64,000 nucleotides of DNA from Lewinellaceae bacterium (GCA_020636375.1 JACJXZ010000006.1:310001-374000); one strand, 5' to 3'; shown: positions 37,580 through 46,130, counted from the first letter of the stretch. Notes: generated by a model not told the origin, from the letters alone. Numbers and translations: made by a program.

Positions 37580-37726
37580 TGTTCAAAAACCTGGTGTTGA
37601 TGATCTACCATTAAAGTAAAGCCTAATGCCCTCTTTTTGCCTAACGATGGTCAACCCGGCGGATGATTTTTGTCAGCATAAATGCATAAATGCTGGTGTG
37701 GCGGAGGCAGAACCGTTGTGTATGCG

Positions 37727-37828
37727 GGCTACCCGTCAAAGGTTGGACACTCCATGCCTTTTGCACACGCTTGGCCTCGACTCCGCTCGGCTTTCCCCTT
37801 TCTGCTGTCCCACCATAGACGGATAGCC
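37727..37828. repeat. Dispersed repeat with terminal inverted repeats (copy C, short form)
   Basis: 102 bp from GGCTACCCGTCA to AGACGGATAGCC. It lacks the GCCAGCGTTCGG...GCCGAGG part of copies A and B, and matches the short interior of copy D (GGTTGGACACTCCATGCC...TCTGCTGTCC). It lies in the 333-bp space upstream of the hybrid regulator, which holds nothing else recognisable. Confidence 0.85.
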
Positions 37829-37912
37829 TGTATGCGTGTATCCGTACGTAACGGGGGGAAGATGGAGGGTTGTTCGGAATTTACAAATACACAAATGCAC
37901 GAACCACTCCCC

Positions 37913-38668
37913 TCATATCCCCAGCCGCCCGAATAACGCCTCCTTGTACGTCTTGCTCACCCGGAACACCCTGCCGTCCTTCATGTGGGCTTCCACGTCG
38001 CCGTAGCCGATCTGCTCGATCTGATGCAGGAAACCGGTGTTGATGATGGTCGACCGGTGGATGCGGATAAACTGCCGCCCCTCCAGTTGCCGCTCCATAT
38101 TGGCGAGGGACTCGCGGAGCAGGAACTTTTTTTCACCGCTGTAAATCTCGATATAATAACCGGAAGCTTCCACATAGCGGATGTCGGCCATGTCGACGAA
38201 GCAAATCTTGCCGGACTGGCGGATGGGCAGGGTGCGCCGATGGTTGTCCTGGCGCAGGTACTCGAGCAGGGCGCCGAGCTGAGAACCATCCGGCGACGCC
38301 TGCTTCTCCCCCAACAACCGGATGGCCTTGTCCAGAGATTTGTAAAAACGCTCCTCTTTGAAAGGCTTCAGCAGGTAATCGAAGGCGAAAACGTCAAAGG
38401 CGCGCAGGGCGTACTGGTCGTAAGCCGTACTGAAAATAATCAGCGGGGTTTCTGATTCGGGAAGGTTTTGCAGGACTTCGAAGCCGCTCATGTCCTTCAT
38501 GCGGATATCGAGGAAGATGAGGTCGGGTTGCTGCTCCCGGATGGCCCGCAGGGCTTCGGCCCCGCTTTTGCATTCGCCGATGAGGGCCACGTCCTGCCGC
38601 TGCGCCAGCAAGGCTCGGATGCGCTGCCGCGCCAAAGCTTCGTCATCGATGATCAGGGTTCTTATCAT
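37913..38668 (-). CDS. LytTR-family response regulator
   Basis: The 251-residue protein (ATG at 38668, MIRTLIIDDEALARQRIRALL) has a receiver domain with phospho-acceptor Asp54 (PDLIFLDIRMKDMSGFEVL) and a conserved Lys (YLLKPFKEERF). A C-terminal LytTR DNA-binding domain follows (RYVEASGYYIEIYSGEKKFLLRESLANMERQL, FIRIHRSTIINTGFLHQI). It lies 150 bp downstream of the LytS-type kinase gene on the same strand, so they form a two-component pair. The target genes are not apparent. Confidence 0.93.
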   Translation of the reverse strand: MIRTLIIDDEALARQRIRALLAQRQDVALIGECKSGAEALRAIREQQPDLIFLDIRMKDMSGFEVLQNLPESETPLIIFSTAYDQYALRAFDVFAFDYLLKPFKEERFYKSLDKAIRLLGEKQASPDGSQLGALLEYLRQDNHRRTLPIRQSGKICFVDMADIRYVEASGYYIEIYSGEKKFLLRESLANMERQLEGRQFIRIHRSTIINTGFLHQIEQIGYGDVEAHMKDGRVFRVSKTYKEALFGRLGI

Positions 38669-38725
38669 AGCCGGGCCTTCTGTAAAGGAATGATTGATCG
38701 AAGGAATGGGCAGATAACCCCCTGT

Positions 38726-38820
38726 ATTCACTCATTCACTCATTCACTCATTCCCTCATTCACTCATTCACTCATTCCCTCATTCACTCATTCACTCATT
38801 CCCTCATTCACTCATTCCCT
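38726..38820. repeat. Tandem repeat of ATTCACTC/ATTCCCTC between kinase and regulator
   Basis: About twelve 8-bp units (ATTCACTC with every third unit ATTCCCTC) give a 24-bp higher-order period. The array runs to the stop codon of the kinase gene (38819-38821) and ends 57 bp before the regulator start, so it lies in the intercistronic region of the operon. Confidence 0.9.
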
Positions 38821-39925
38821 AAAAAGACAACGGGATTTCGATGCGGTTGCGGACACCGGGGTGCAAATTTTCCACCAGGAAGGTAAACTGCTCTCCGAAC
38901 AGGGACCGCAGCCGTTCCAGGGTATTGTGCAGCCCCATGCCTCGCTGGAAGAGTTCCGCCCCGGCTTCTTCGCTGAATCCCTTCCCGTCGTCTTTCACCT
39001 CGACGACCAGCTGCCGGCCTTCCTGGAACAGGCGGATGTCGACCTTCAGCTGGGGGTGGTCCCGCGAAAAGCCGTGCTGTATGGAGTTCTCCACCAGCGG
39101 CTGAAGCAGCATGCTGGGAATGCGCGCCTGGAACGTACCGGGCTCGACCTCCAGGCCGATCTCCAGGTCTTCGGCAAAGCGCGCCTTTTCGATGTCGATG
39201 TATTGCTGCAGCAATTTCAGCTCGTCCTCTAAAGATACGACTTGTTCGTCTTTTTTTTCCAGGACGTGCCGCAACAGGCCGCCCAGGTCGGCGATCATGG
39301 CTTTGGCGCGGCGCACGTCGATGTCGATCAGGCTGGCGATGCTGTTGAGGGTATTGAAGAGGAAATGCGGCTGAAGCTGGGATTTGAGCATCATCAGGCG
39401 GGCCTCCAGCAGTTGCTTTTCCATCCGGCTGTGCCTCACGCGGTGCATGATGTCGCGCTGCACGTAGTGGTAGGTATAGGTGAGGCTGGCCGTCAGGAGG
39501 TAGATCAGGAAGAGCTTGTCGAAATTCCGGAGGTACCACAACACCATACGGATGAGCTGAAATGGCTCGTCGCATTTTTCGCCCGTGCACAACAGGTGGT
39601 TGACGAACAGGAAGAGCGAATACCAGACAAAGGAGACGACAAAAGCGAACAGGACGTGAATGAGGATGATCTTCCGCCAGGGCATCTTTGCATCCAGGAA
39701 GCGGGTCGTCGTCTTGACGATCAGGAAGACGAAGGCCAGGGCCATCGCCCAGGCCAGCAGGCGCCAGCCCAGCAGCTCGGAGATATTGGCTTGCTTTCCT
39801 TGCGTAACCTGGTCGAGGTAGAGCTCAAAGAAAGTGGCCACCTGCAACAGGGTGATGACCAGCCCTATTCCGATGATGAGCTTGGTATCGGATAACCGCT
39901 TTATGCTTTGCTTGACGGATGACAT
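38819..39925 (-). CDS. LytS/YehU-type sensor histidine kinase
   Basis: The 368-residue protein (ATG at 39925, MSSVKQSIKRLSD) has four hydrophobic spans (about 14-35, 52-70, 84-105, 130-150). A His_kinase domain with His187 (QLQPHFLFNTLNSIASLI) follows, then HATPase motifs (LQPLVENSIQHGF, VEVKDDGKGF, GMGLHNTLERL). It would phosphorylate the LytTR regulator encoded downstream. The signal is unknown; there is no large extracytoplasmic domain. Confidence 0.92.
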   Translation of the reverse strand: MSSVKQSIKRLSDTKLIIGIGLVITLLQVATFFELYLDQVTQGKQANISELLGWRLLAWAMALAFVFLIVKTTTRFLDAKMPWRKIILIHVLFAFVVSFVWYSLFLFVNHLLCTGEKCDEPFQLIRMVLWYLRNFDKLFLIYLLTASLTYTYHYVQRDIMHRVRHSRMEKQLLEARLMMLKSQLQPHFLFNTLNSIASLIDIDVRRAKAMIADLGGLLRHVLEKKDEQVVSLEDELKLLQQYIDIEKARFAEDLEIGLEVEPGTFQARIPSMLLQPLVENSIQHGFSRDHPQLKVDIRLFQEGRQLVVEVKDDGKGFSEEAGAELFQRGMGLHNTLERLRSLFGEQFTFLVENLHPGVRNRIEIPLSF

Positions 39926-40151
39926 GGCCTCCAAAATTAGCGGAAATTTCTCTGTGCCCGAAGATTTTGGCTGCACGATAATGGGCATTCGCTTCAAAAC
40001 TGCCGGGCTTCGCGGCATTTCCCGGCAGGCCAGGGCAAAATGGCTTTAATTTGGGATAGCAAGTAAAGATATTCAAAGATGCTGTATAGAGTGGGCCGGC
40101 GGAAACGTCCGCCGCCCGAACTGTTGCAACCCCTGCTTACTTAGTGGTGAT

Positions 40152-40258
40152 CAAAAAACAAGTTGCCGGCCTGACTTTCCAGGATCAGGTATAGGCTTCA
40201 ACCGTTTCAACGGTTTCCAGCCTTTACCTGATCCTGGAAACCGACAACTTATTTTTTG
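40152..40258. repeat. 107-bp hairpin-forming repeat upstream of the kinase gene
   Basis: CAAAAAACAAGTTG at the left is mirrored by CAACTTATTTTTTG at the right. Inside, TTTCCAGGATCAGGTA pairs with TACCTGATCCTGGAAA, and AACCGTTTCAACGGTT is at the tip. It lies in the 763-bp gene-free space 39926-40688. Confidence 0.75.
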
Positions 40259-40366
40259 AGATTATTGGAGTTTTTACAATAACCATCGGCAGAACCAGTG
40301 GCAGGGGTTGCTTTTTTCGTGTTTCATAGGTTCATTGTGTTTGCAGAACCATGAACAATACCGGAA

Positions 40367-40534
40367 AGAAATACTTTGACATACCTGGAAATAACAGAAA
40401 TTTCTCATGTAAGGTACACACGTGGCGAAAAGATGCCACGAAAACACTAAAACACCAAATCCGCACTAAATTTAGTGCGGATTTGGTGCCTTTGTGTTTT
40501 TGTGGCGATACGTGTACGCTCTACATGAGAAATT
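40367..40534. repeat. Long inverted-repeat element preceded by AGAAATACTTTGACATAC
   Basis: AATTTCTCATGTA (40399-40411) pairs with TACATGAGAAATT (40522-40534), and a 36-bp perfect palindrome sits at 40453-40488 (arms of 18 bp centred on AAATTT). The interior GCCACGAAAACAC...GTGTTTTTGTGGC relates it to the hairpins at 20444 and 41660. The leading motif recurs at 29101-29118. Confidence 0.75.
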
Positions 40535-40580
40535 GCTGTGGAAATAATGAAATACCCTGCAACCTCAAGGCAGGCAGGCA

Positions 40581-40640
40581 TTTCCACATATTTCAATGTA
40601 TTTCTATATATTTCAATGTATTTCTACATATTTTAATGTA
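40581..40640. repeat. Array of six 10-bp TTTCAATGTA-type repeats
   Basis: Six contiguous 10-bp units (TTTCCACATA, TTTCAATGTA, TTTCTATATA, ...), divergent members of the ATTTCCATGT family. The array lies 48 bp beyond the 3' end of the isomerase-like gene. Confidence 0.75.
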
Positions 40641-40688
40641 TCCCACTTCAGCCCCTCCCCTACCCATGAAAAAGCAAAACAGTTTTCC

Positions 40689-41600
40689 TTATCTCACATC
40701 CACTCTCCGGTACGCTTCGATCACCGCCATTTCCCCCTCCCTTCCCGGTTTTGAATTGCCGTGTTCCATGCCCAGTATCCCGTCGTATCCTTTTTCGTGA
40801 ATGTAGCGGAAGACGTTAGCGTAGTTGATCTCTCCCGTCGTCGGCTCCTTGCGGCCCGGGTTGTCGCCGATCTGGAAGTAGGCGATCTCGGCCCAGGCCC
40901 TTTCGATATTGGGAATGAGGTTGCCCTCGGCGATCTGCTGGTGGTAGATATCGAACAGGATTTTGCAGGCCGGGCTGCCGACGGCGCGGCAGATCTGGTA
41001 GGCCTGGGCGGCCCGGGTGAGAAACAGCCCCGGGTGGTCGCGGAAGTTCAGGGGCTCCAGCACCATGGCCAGGCCGTGCGGCTCCAGGATGGCGCTGGCC
41101 TGCTTCAGCGCTTCGACGACGTTGGCCGTCTGGTAGCCCATATCCTGGCGGAGGTCCAGGTGGCCGGGCACGACGGTCATCCACCGGGCGTTGACGCGTT
41201 TGGCGACCTCCACGGACTCGCGGATTTGCTGCAGGAACTCCGCGCGCAGGGCCTCGTCCCCACTGGCCAGGTTGGGTTCTTTCCAGTAGATTTTGTGGGC
41301 CACGAAAACGCCCATTTCTATGCCCAGCTGCTCCATGATCTTGCCCATCTTGCGCTGTACGCCCTCCTCTCTTTGTTTCATGTCATTGTCTTCAAAGGCG
41401 CGGAACCCTTGATCGTGGATGAATTCGAGGTGGAGGATGGGGTCGCCGCCGGTATGTTCCTTGAACATGCCCAGGTGGGTAGCGAACTTCATGGTGAACG
41501 GCGTTTCTCCGGCCAGCCGGGCGGAAGCACTCAGGGCGGCAGGGCCCGCGAAGGCGGCAGATGCGGCCAGGCTGGATTTGACGAAGCTTCTTCTGTTCAT
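40689..41600 (-). CDS. Tat-exported hydroxypyruvate isomerase-like TIM-barrel protein
   Basis: The 303-residue protein has a twin-arginine signal (MNRRSFVKSSLAASAAFAGPA). It is followed by a xylose-isomerase-like/AP-endonuclease-2 TIM barrel: VVPGHLDL, LEPLNFRDHPGLFLT (metal Glu), ILFDIYHQQIAEG (Asp/His), YFQIGDNPGRKEPTTGEINY and GILGMEHGNSKPG (Glu). This pattern matches hydroxypyruvate isomerase (Hyi)-like proteins. The export signal places it in the periplasm, as in many Bacteroidota sugar epimerase/isomerase relatives. The substrate is unknown. Confidence 0.85.
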   Translation of the reverse strand: MNRRSFVKSSLAASAAFAGPAALSASARLAGETPFTMKFATHLGMFKEHTGGDPILHLEFIHDQGFRAFEDNDMKQREEGVQRKMGKIMEQLGIEMGVFVAHKIYWKEPNLASGDEALRAEFLQQIRESVEVAKRVNARWMTVVPGHLDLRQDMGYQTANVVEALKQASAILEPHGLAMVLEPLNFRDHPGLFLTRAAQAYQICRAVGSPACKILFDIYHQQIAEGNLIPNIERAWAEIAYFQIGDNPGRKEPTTGEINYANVFRYIHEKGYDGILGMEHGNSKPGREGEMAVIEAYRRVDVR

Positions 41601-41659
41601 TGCGGTATTGGCATTGTTCCCAAAAATGATTTCTGCGTCCGGAAAGATACGCTTTATTC

Positions 41660-41818
41660 GTAACTATTTAGGTGGGCATGGTGCCTTTGCCACGAAGACA
41701 CCAAGACACCAAGATCGCACCAAGGCTTTGTGCAATCTTAGTGCCCGCCTGCTGTGCCAGCGGCCGGCAGGTTTTTGTGTCTTCGTGGCTAAAAAGCGGA
41801 GGGCTACTAAATAGTTAC
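41660..41818. repeat. 159-bp miniature inverted-repeat element
   Basis: Outer ends GTAACTATTTAG and CTAAATAGTTAC are exact inverted repeats. Inner arms TTTGCCACGAAGAC and GTCTTCGTGGC pair, with CACCAAGGCTTTGTGCAATCTTAGTG between them. The interior is shared with 20444-20542. It occupies most of the 333-bp space 41601-41933. Confidence 0.8.
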
Positions 41819-41933
41819 CTTTATTCTCTTTTCCAGGTTCAGGGCCGAAGCCGGCGCATCCGCCAGGGTGCAATTGGCCGCCAGGACGGTTACGGGCGGG
41901 CGGCGGGGCGGCCAGGAGCCTGTATCCCGGCGC

Positions 41934-43775
41934 TCAAAGCCTTATCAGCATGACGCTTGCCGGTTGGCCGCCATGCCAGGCTTGCAGCCAGTAGCAGCCC
42001 GCCGGCCAGGAGCGCGTATCCAGCTCGATACGAGTGCCCGCCGTATGGAGGCTTGCTTGTTTTTTCCCCCGGGCATCGAATATTAAAATCTGTTTTTCCA
42101 TCCCGTTGGCGCCTGGCGGGAAATCGATGGACAGCATGTCCCGGAAAGGATTGGGGCTTGGCCGTATCCAGGCGGCGGCGGACGGCTCTTCCGCAGCAGT
42201 AAGCATGCAGAGGTTGGCCAGTATGCTGCCATCCAGTTCCCAGGCCGGGTCAATCGGCACACAAAGGTGCTGCAGGGCAGTAGCGGCAATGTCCGTTATC
42301 CGTGGCGTATCGTCGTAGTCCCCGCACCGCATCGCGCCGGGGTTGTCTGCCCAAACGGGAGGAGCGCCCTGGAGGCTGCAGCTGATCCCCGCCGGGCCGG
42401 CGTCCTCCACGATCGAGCCGCTGCCCTCATCCAGGGGCCAATAGGCCAGCAGGCTTCCGTAATCCGGATGGGTGCTGTCGACGGAAGAGCAGGCATAGCG
42501 GCGGACGGTTTCCGGCGCCAGCACTTTGCGCCAGATGCGCACCTCGCCCATCAGGCCATTGAACCAGAAGGGGTAGCCGAGGGTACCGTCCTGGCCGATC
42601 ACCAGCGGCAGGCCGGCGTCGATGTTTTCAATCTGGGAAATGTCCGTACTGCCCAGGAATTCCCCGTCCTGATACAACGACATCGCCCCGTCGCGGTCAA
42701 AGGTGACGGCAAGGTGGTGCCAATCGCCGTCATTAACCAGGCCTCCGTTGAGGTCGGCGCGTTGACTGCCGTCGCCGATGTTTACCTTCCACCGGCTCTG
42801 ATCGCTGAAGGGCGTGGACAGGACAAAGCCCGGATTGAGGCCGCTGTTCCAGTCTTTATTGCTGACAAAGGCGGCATCCCCCTCCAACTCCTCATATTTC
42901 AGGCGCAGCTCGACAGAAAAATCAACGGTATCGCCAAAGCGGAAAGGGCTGCTGTCGGAAGGAAGCAGGTACTGGCCTGCCCCATCGAAAGCCAGGCCCG
43001 TAGCGGGTTGAAAAGCAGTAACCGATTTGCTGATCTCAACCGGAGGCAGGGCCGGATGGTGTGCGATGACGAAAATATTGCGCTCCTCCAGGGAACTGCC
43101 GCCGTGGCCGGCGGGCGTACCGCCATGGTCAGTAGAAGCGAGGATCAGCCAGTTTTCCTGCCCGTAGTTAGGGCGCAGCCGGAGGGCCTGCAGGATATCG
43201 CCCACGTATTCATCGGTAGCGGCGATGCTTTGGAGGTATTCCGGCACCTCGGGAGAAAAGCCGTACTGATGGCCGGCGTGGTCCACGTCGTCCAAATGCA
43301 GGAACAAAGCGGTGGGGTTCTCATTGATGAGCAATTGCACGGCCTTGTCCCGGACCGCAGCATCGGTAGTTACATTGAACTTCCCGTCGCAGGCATTAAC
43401 GATCCGGTCGTTGATCGGCGCCCAATGGCAAACGGAATAGGTCTCCCATTCCGGATGGAAGGCTTCCACACGGTCGAAAAAGTGAGGATAATCAATGTAG
43501 TTCGCATTGGCAAAGCTGTTCTCCAGCGCCCCGTGCTTATCTTCCCAGGTGCCGGTGAGCATGCTGCTCCAGCCCGTAGCGCTCCAGGTCGGCGCATGGG
43601 TCAGCGCATCCAGGGAGTACACGGCATGCTGGAGCAGGCCCTGCAGGTGAGGTGCTTCAGCGGCCATCATTGCGTCCGGCCGGCACCCGTCAATGCCGAT
43701 GATAAGTACCTTGTTGTCCTGGGCATTCAGCCCCAGGCCGAAAAAGAGGAAGAAAAAGAGGCAAAGCTGCTTCAT
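41934..43775 (-). CDS. Secreted type I phosphodiesterase/nucleotide pyrophosphatase with LamG domain and Por tail
   Basis: The 613-residue protein has a signal peptide (to about 18, LNAQ). An alkaline-phosphatase-like catalytic domain (about 20-260) carries VLIIGIDGCRPDAM (metal Asp), THAPTWSATGWSSMLTG (nucleophile region), FLHLDDVDHAGHQYGFSPE (D-x-x-H metal site) and ASTDHGGTPAGHG (DHG site). A LamG/concanavalin domain follows (about 275-430: WHHLAVTFDRDGAMSLYQDGEFLG, GLMGEVRIWRKVL). The tail is a Por/type IX sorting domain (SPNPFRDMLSIDFPPG...WPAGCYWLQAWHGG). The role is probably extracellular phosphodiester hydrolysis for phosphate scavenging (inference). Confidence 0.88.
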   Translation of the reverse strand: MKQLCLFFFLFFGLGLNAQDNKVLIIGIDGCRPDAMMAAEAPHLQGLLQHAVYSLDALTHAPTWSATGWSSMLTGTWEDKHGALENSFANANYIDYPHFFDRVEAFHPEWETYSVCHWAPINDRIVNACDGKFNVTTDAAVRDKAVQLLINENPTALFLHLDDVDHAGHQYGFSPEVPEYLQSIAATDEYVGDILQALRLRPNYGQENWLILASTDHGGTPAGHGGSSLEERNIFVIAHHPALPPVEISKSVTAFQPATGLAFDGAGQYLLPSDSSPFRFGDTVDFSVELRLKYEELEGDAAFVSNKDWNSGLNPGFVLSTPFSDQSRWKVNIGDGSQRADLNGGLVNDGDWHHLAVTFDRDGAMSLYQDGEFLGSTDISQIENIDAGLPLVIGQDGTLGYPFWFNGLMGEVRIWRKVLAPETVRRYACSSVDSTHPDYGSLLAYWPLDEGSGSIVEDAGPAGISCSLQGAPPVWADNPGAMRCGDYDDTPRITDIAATALQHLCVPIDPAWELDGSILANLCMLTAAEEPSAAAWIRPSPNPFRDMLSIDFPPGANGMEKQILIFDARGKKQASLHTAGTRIELDTRSWPAGCYWLQAWHGGQPASVMLIRL

Positions 43776-43833
43776 GGAATGGTTTTATCGTATTTCGGAA
43801 AATAGTACGCCACTGGAGCTTTATTTTTCATTC

Positions 43834-44164
43834 CTAAGGAATGAAAAATAAATAAGTTGGTCCAAGTGCCTAAATATTTTTTCGCCAGGCGAGGCATTTT
43901 TGAGGCGCATAGCAGCGCTACGCAACGAAAAAATAACGAAGCCTGGTGGAAAAAGATAACGGCAATTGGGCTTAGCGACGTGCGATCAATAACTGTCGGG
44001 TTTTCTAGGAGCGCTTTTCCCTTTATCCTGCGTTGAAGAACCGCCTCCCTTAGCACTGCTAAGGTCGGGAACCTTCGCCTTGGCTAAAGGAAAAATCGCT
44101 GACCTATCGAAACCCGACACCTATTAATCGCACATCGCTTAGTTATTTATTTTTCATTCCTTAG
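43834..44164. mobile_element. 331-bp miniature inverted-repeat element overlapping the HxlR gene end
   Basis: The two ends are a perfect 22-bp inverted repeat beginning CTAAGGAATGAAAAAT (43834-43855 and 44143-44164). The interior has no reading frame of note and contains secondary inverted repeats (CGCATAGCAGCGCTACGC). The right end supplies the last sense codons and the TGA of the HxlR reading frame. An extra inverted half-copy of the end sequence (TTATTTTTCATTCC) abuts the left end, so the target duplication cannot be read. Confidence 0.7.
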
Positions 44165-44581
44165 CCAGTTTTTCCCTGTACTTTTTCTCCAACGCACTTA
44201 CAAAAGCAGCTTTGTCATTCCGTAGTAATTCCATTTCATCTCCATTCACGATAGTCGGATGAATATCTCTAAGATATTTATCACTCCAAAGCGCAAGTTC
44301 AACAAGTATTGGCGTTAGAGCCAGTCCTTTATCTGTCAGAAGATAAAGGTTCGACTTCCTGTTGTCAGGCCGTTTGGTTTTTATGATGACTCCTAATTCT
44401 TCCAGGAGTTTGAGTTTAGTCGAAAGAATATTGGTGGCTATAGCTTCGTCACTTTCCGTAAAGTCTTTAAAAGTTTCCTTCCCTCTATTAACATCTGTTT
44501 TACGATAACCAACATCCACCTGTCACCTAAAACGTCAAGGGCTGAAGTAAACGGGCAATCACATCTGAATTCCTGTGGCAT
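44154..44581 (-). pseudogene. HxlR-family transcriptional regulator, single-base frameshift
   Basis: Reading from ATG 44581 gives MPQEFRCDCPFTSALDVLG then DRWMLVIVKQMLIEG, the HxlR N terminus with its redox-type cysteines and first helix. The frame then breaks at GGGAAGG (44477-44483); restoring one A gives GKETFKDFTESDEAIATNIL followed by STKLKLLEELGVIIKTKR, the recognition helix and wing, to the stop at 44154. So the gene lost one A in a short A run (or a sequencing error exists). The frame after the break has its own ATG at 44519, but a product from there lacks the first helices. It diverges from the SnoaL-like lipoprotein gene. Confidence 0.8.
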
Positions 44582-44603
44582 ATGTTAACTCCAAGTTAAT
44601 TTT

Positions 44604-44665
44604 TACTTGCAATATGAAAGTTTTATTGAAATAGCTTGCATATTGCAAGTATGTTTGTATTTTTG
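44604..44665 (+). promoter_or_regulatory. Operator and promoter in the HxlR/SnoaL divergent region
   Basis: TACTTGCAATATG (44604-44616) and CATATTGCAAGTA (44639-44651) form a perfect 13-bp inverted repeat with 22-bp spacing. The right arm also sits in a local palindrome CTTGCA-TAT-TGCAAG (44635-44649). TTG (44636-44638), 19 bases, then TATTTTTG (44658-44665) fits the Bacteroidota promoter. The operator overlaps the -33 element, so binding would repress the SnoaL gene; the likely binder is the HxlR protein (inference). Confidence 0.6.
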
Positions 44666-44696
44666 CTTGCAGAACAAAAGTAAAAAACTTACGGGT

Positions 44697-45575
44697 ATGA
44701 GACAAGTCATTGCAGTGTTTCTGATTACAGGTTTAATAGCTTCCTGCAATTCAGCCAGAAAAACAAACGGTAATAAACAATCCAGAATTTCAACAATGAG
44801 CAAAAAAGAAATCGTTGGCACTTTTTTAGGTGCCGTACTACAAAGTGATCCCGCAACCATGCGTGAATTGGCCAATGCCGACTACATCCAGCACAATCCA
44901 TTTATTCCAACAGGCCTTGAGCCGTTTATTGAAATGCTACCTGTGTTGCAGGAAAACGGGACTACGGCTGAAAACATTCGCATGTTCCAGGATGGCAATT
45001 ATGTGTTTATGCACAACATCTGGAGAAATGCCAAGCCTTTTGGGGCAGATGAGATGGTCTCGTTTGATATTATCCGCATAGGCGAGAATGGTAAAGTAGC
45101 GGAGCATTGGGACGCCATGACAGCTTTGGTAAAAGAAACAGCCAGCGGAAGAACACAAACGGATGGCCCAACTATGGCAACGGACCTGGATAAAACAGAG
45201 AAAAATAAGGCGCTGGCAAAGGCTTTGATAGAAGATATCCTGATGGGTAAAAACCCTGATAAGATTACGGACTACATCAGTGCCGAAGAGTACGATCAGC
45301 ATAATCCTGAAATCAAAGACGGATTGTCGGGAATCATTGAGGCGGTGGAATACCTCTCCTCACAAAACAATATGTTTAAATACACGAAGATTCACAAAGT
45401 ATTGGGCGAAGGGAATTTTGTGCTTACCGTAAGTGAAGGAGAATGGAACGGAAAGCTACAGGTTTTTTACGACTTGTTCCGGTTTGAAAATGGGCTCGCC
45501 GTGGAGCATTGGGATGTCATCCAGGAAATTCCTGCTGAAGGATTGGCTAATGAAAATGGAATGTTTGGGTTTTAA
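44697..45575 (+). CDS. Lipoprotein with two SnoaL-like (NTF2-fold) domains
   Basis: ATG 44697 (MRQVIAVFLITGLIASC) gives a lipoprotein signal with Cys17. Two SnoaL-like repeats follow. The first is about 38-145 (IVGTFLGAVLQSDPATMRELANADYIQHNPFIPTGLEPFIEML...VAEHWDAM). The second is about 165-280 (IEDILMGKNPDKITDYISAEEYDQHNPEIKDGLSGIIEAVEYL...LAVEHWDVIQEIP). Family members are small-molecule-binding or isomerase/hydrolase NTF2 folds; no reaction can be assigned. It lies divergent from the HxlR gene and is probably its regulated target, as in many HxlR loci. Confidence 0.82.
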   Translation: MRQVIAVFLITGLIASCNSARKTNGNKQSRISTMSKKEIVGTFLGAVLQSDPATMRELANADYIQHNPFIPTGLEPFIEMLPVLQENGTTAENIRMFQDGNYVFMHNIWRNAKPFGADEMVSFDIIRIGENGKVAEHWDAMTALVKETASGRTQTDGPTMATDLDKTEKNKALAKALIEDILMGKNPDKITDYISAEEYDQHNPEIKDGLSGIIEAVEYLSSQNNMFKYTKIHKVLGEGNFVLTVSEGEWNGKLQVFYDLFRFENGLAVEHWDVIQEIPAEGLANENGMFGF

Positions 45576-45589
45576 TATTTCATCTCAAA

Positions 45590-45625
45590 GTAACTATTCA
45601 GCACGCCTGCGTGCTGAATAGTTAC
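45590..45625. terminator. Strong hairpin between convergent genes
   Basis: GTAACTATTCAGCACGC-CT-GCGTGCTGAATAGTTAC is a 17-bp perfect stem with a 2-nt loop, 14 bp past the SnoaL stop. Its outer bases GTAACTATT resemble the ends of the element at 41660-41818. Confidence 0.65.
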
Positions 45626-45662
45626 TCCAACACTTTATTTTGGCTGTAGTGTTTTTCATTTT

Positions 45663-46130
45663 TCAGTCCCATATCTCTGGGCGATTAATTTTCATTGCTC
45701 TTAAATACGAAAGGAATTGCCCTGCGTGAACAGATTCGTGATATCCAATCCGCAATAAATATTTTCCAAGGATTTTCTTGTCTCCATTCCCGGGGTGAAC
45801 GATTTCCGTTTCGTTTAATTCTGTATCCGAAAACTGTCGAACACTTTCTAAAAATGTATTTCTATAGGGTTCGGCAAATTCAAGTTCGTCAGTAACGCTA
45901 ATGAATGGTCGATTTTTCCAGGGCGTTTTATAATTTGTCATACTCCCATTATTGATTATAATATTCCATCCATAATCGGCTTCTAAAACGTGCCTAATCA
46001 TTTCTATCGCAGTCATTGCTTTTTCGTCAGGTTTCCAATTGTAATAGCTTTTAGGAAGCCCTTTCCAAAGTTTGATGCTTTTCCTTCTAATTTCCGTAAA
46101 GTTTAAAATTATAAGTTCGGATTGAGTCAT
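45663..46130 (-). CDS. DinB-family protein
   Basis: The 155-residue all-helical protein begins FTEIRRKSIKLWKGLPKSYYNWKPDEKAMTAIEMIRHVLEADYGWN (first metal His in IRHVLEAD). It closes with LLRIGYHESVHAGQFLSYLRAM (H-E-S-V-H-A-G-Q, further metal histidines), the DinB/YfiT metal-binding helical-bundle pattern. These enzymes act as thiol S-transferases or hydrolases; the substrate is unknown. It is AT-rich and transcribed toward the SnoaL-like gene. Confidence 0.85.
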   Translation of the reverse strand: MTQSELIILNFTEIRRKSIKLWKGLPKSYYNWKPDEKAMTAIEMIRHVLEADYGWNIIINNGSMTNYKTPWKNRPFISVTDELEFAEPYRNTFLESVRQFSDTELNETEIVHPGNGDKKILGKYLLRIGYHESVHAGQFLSYLRAMKINRPEIWD

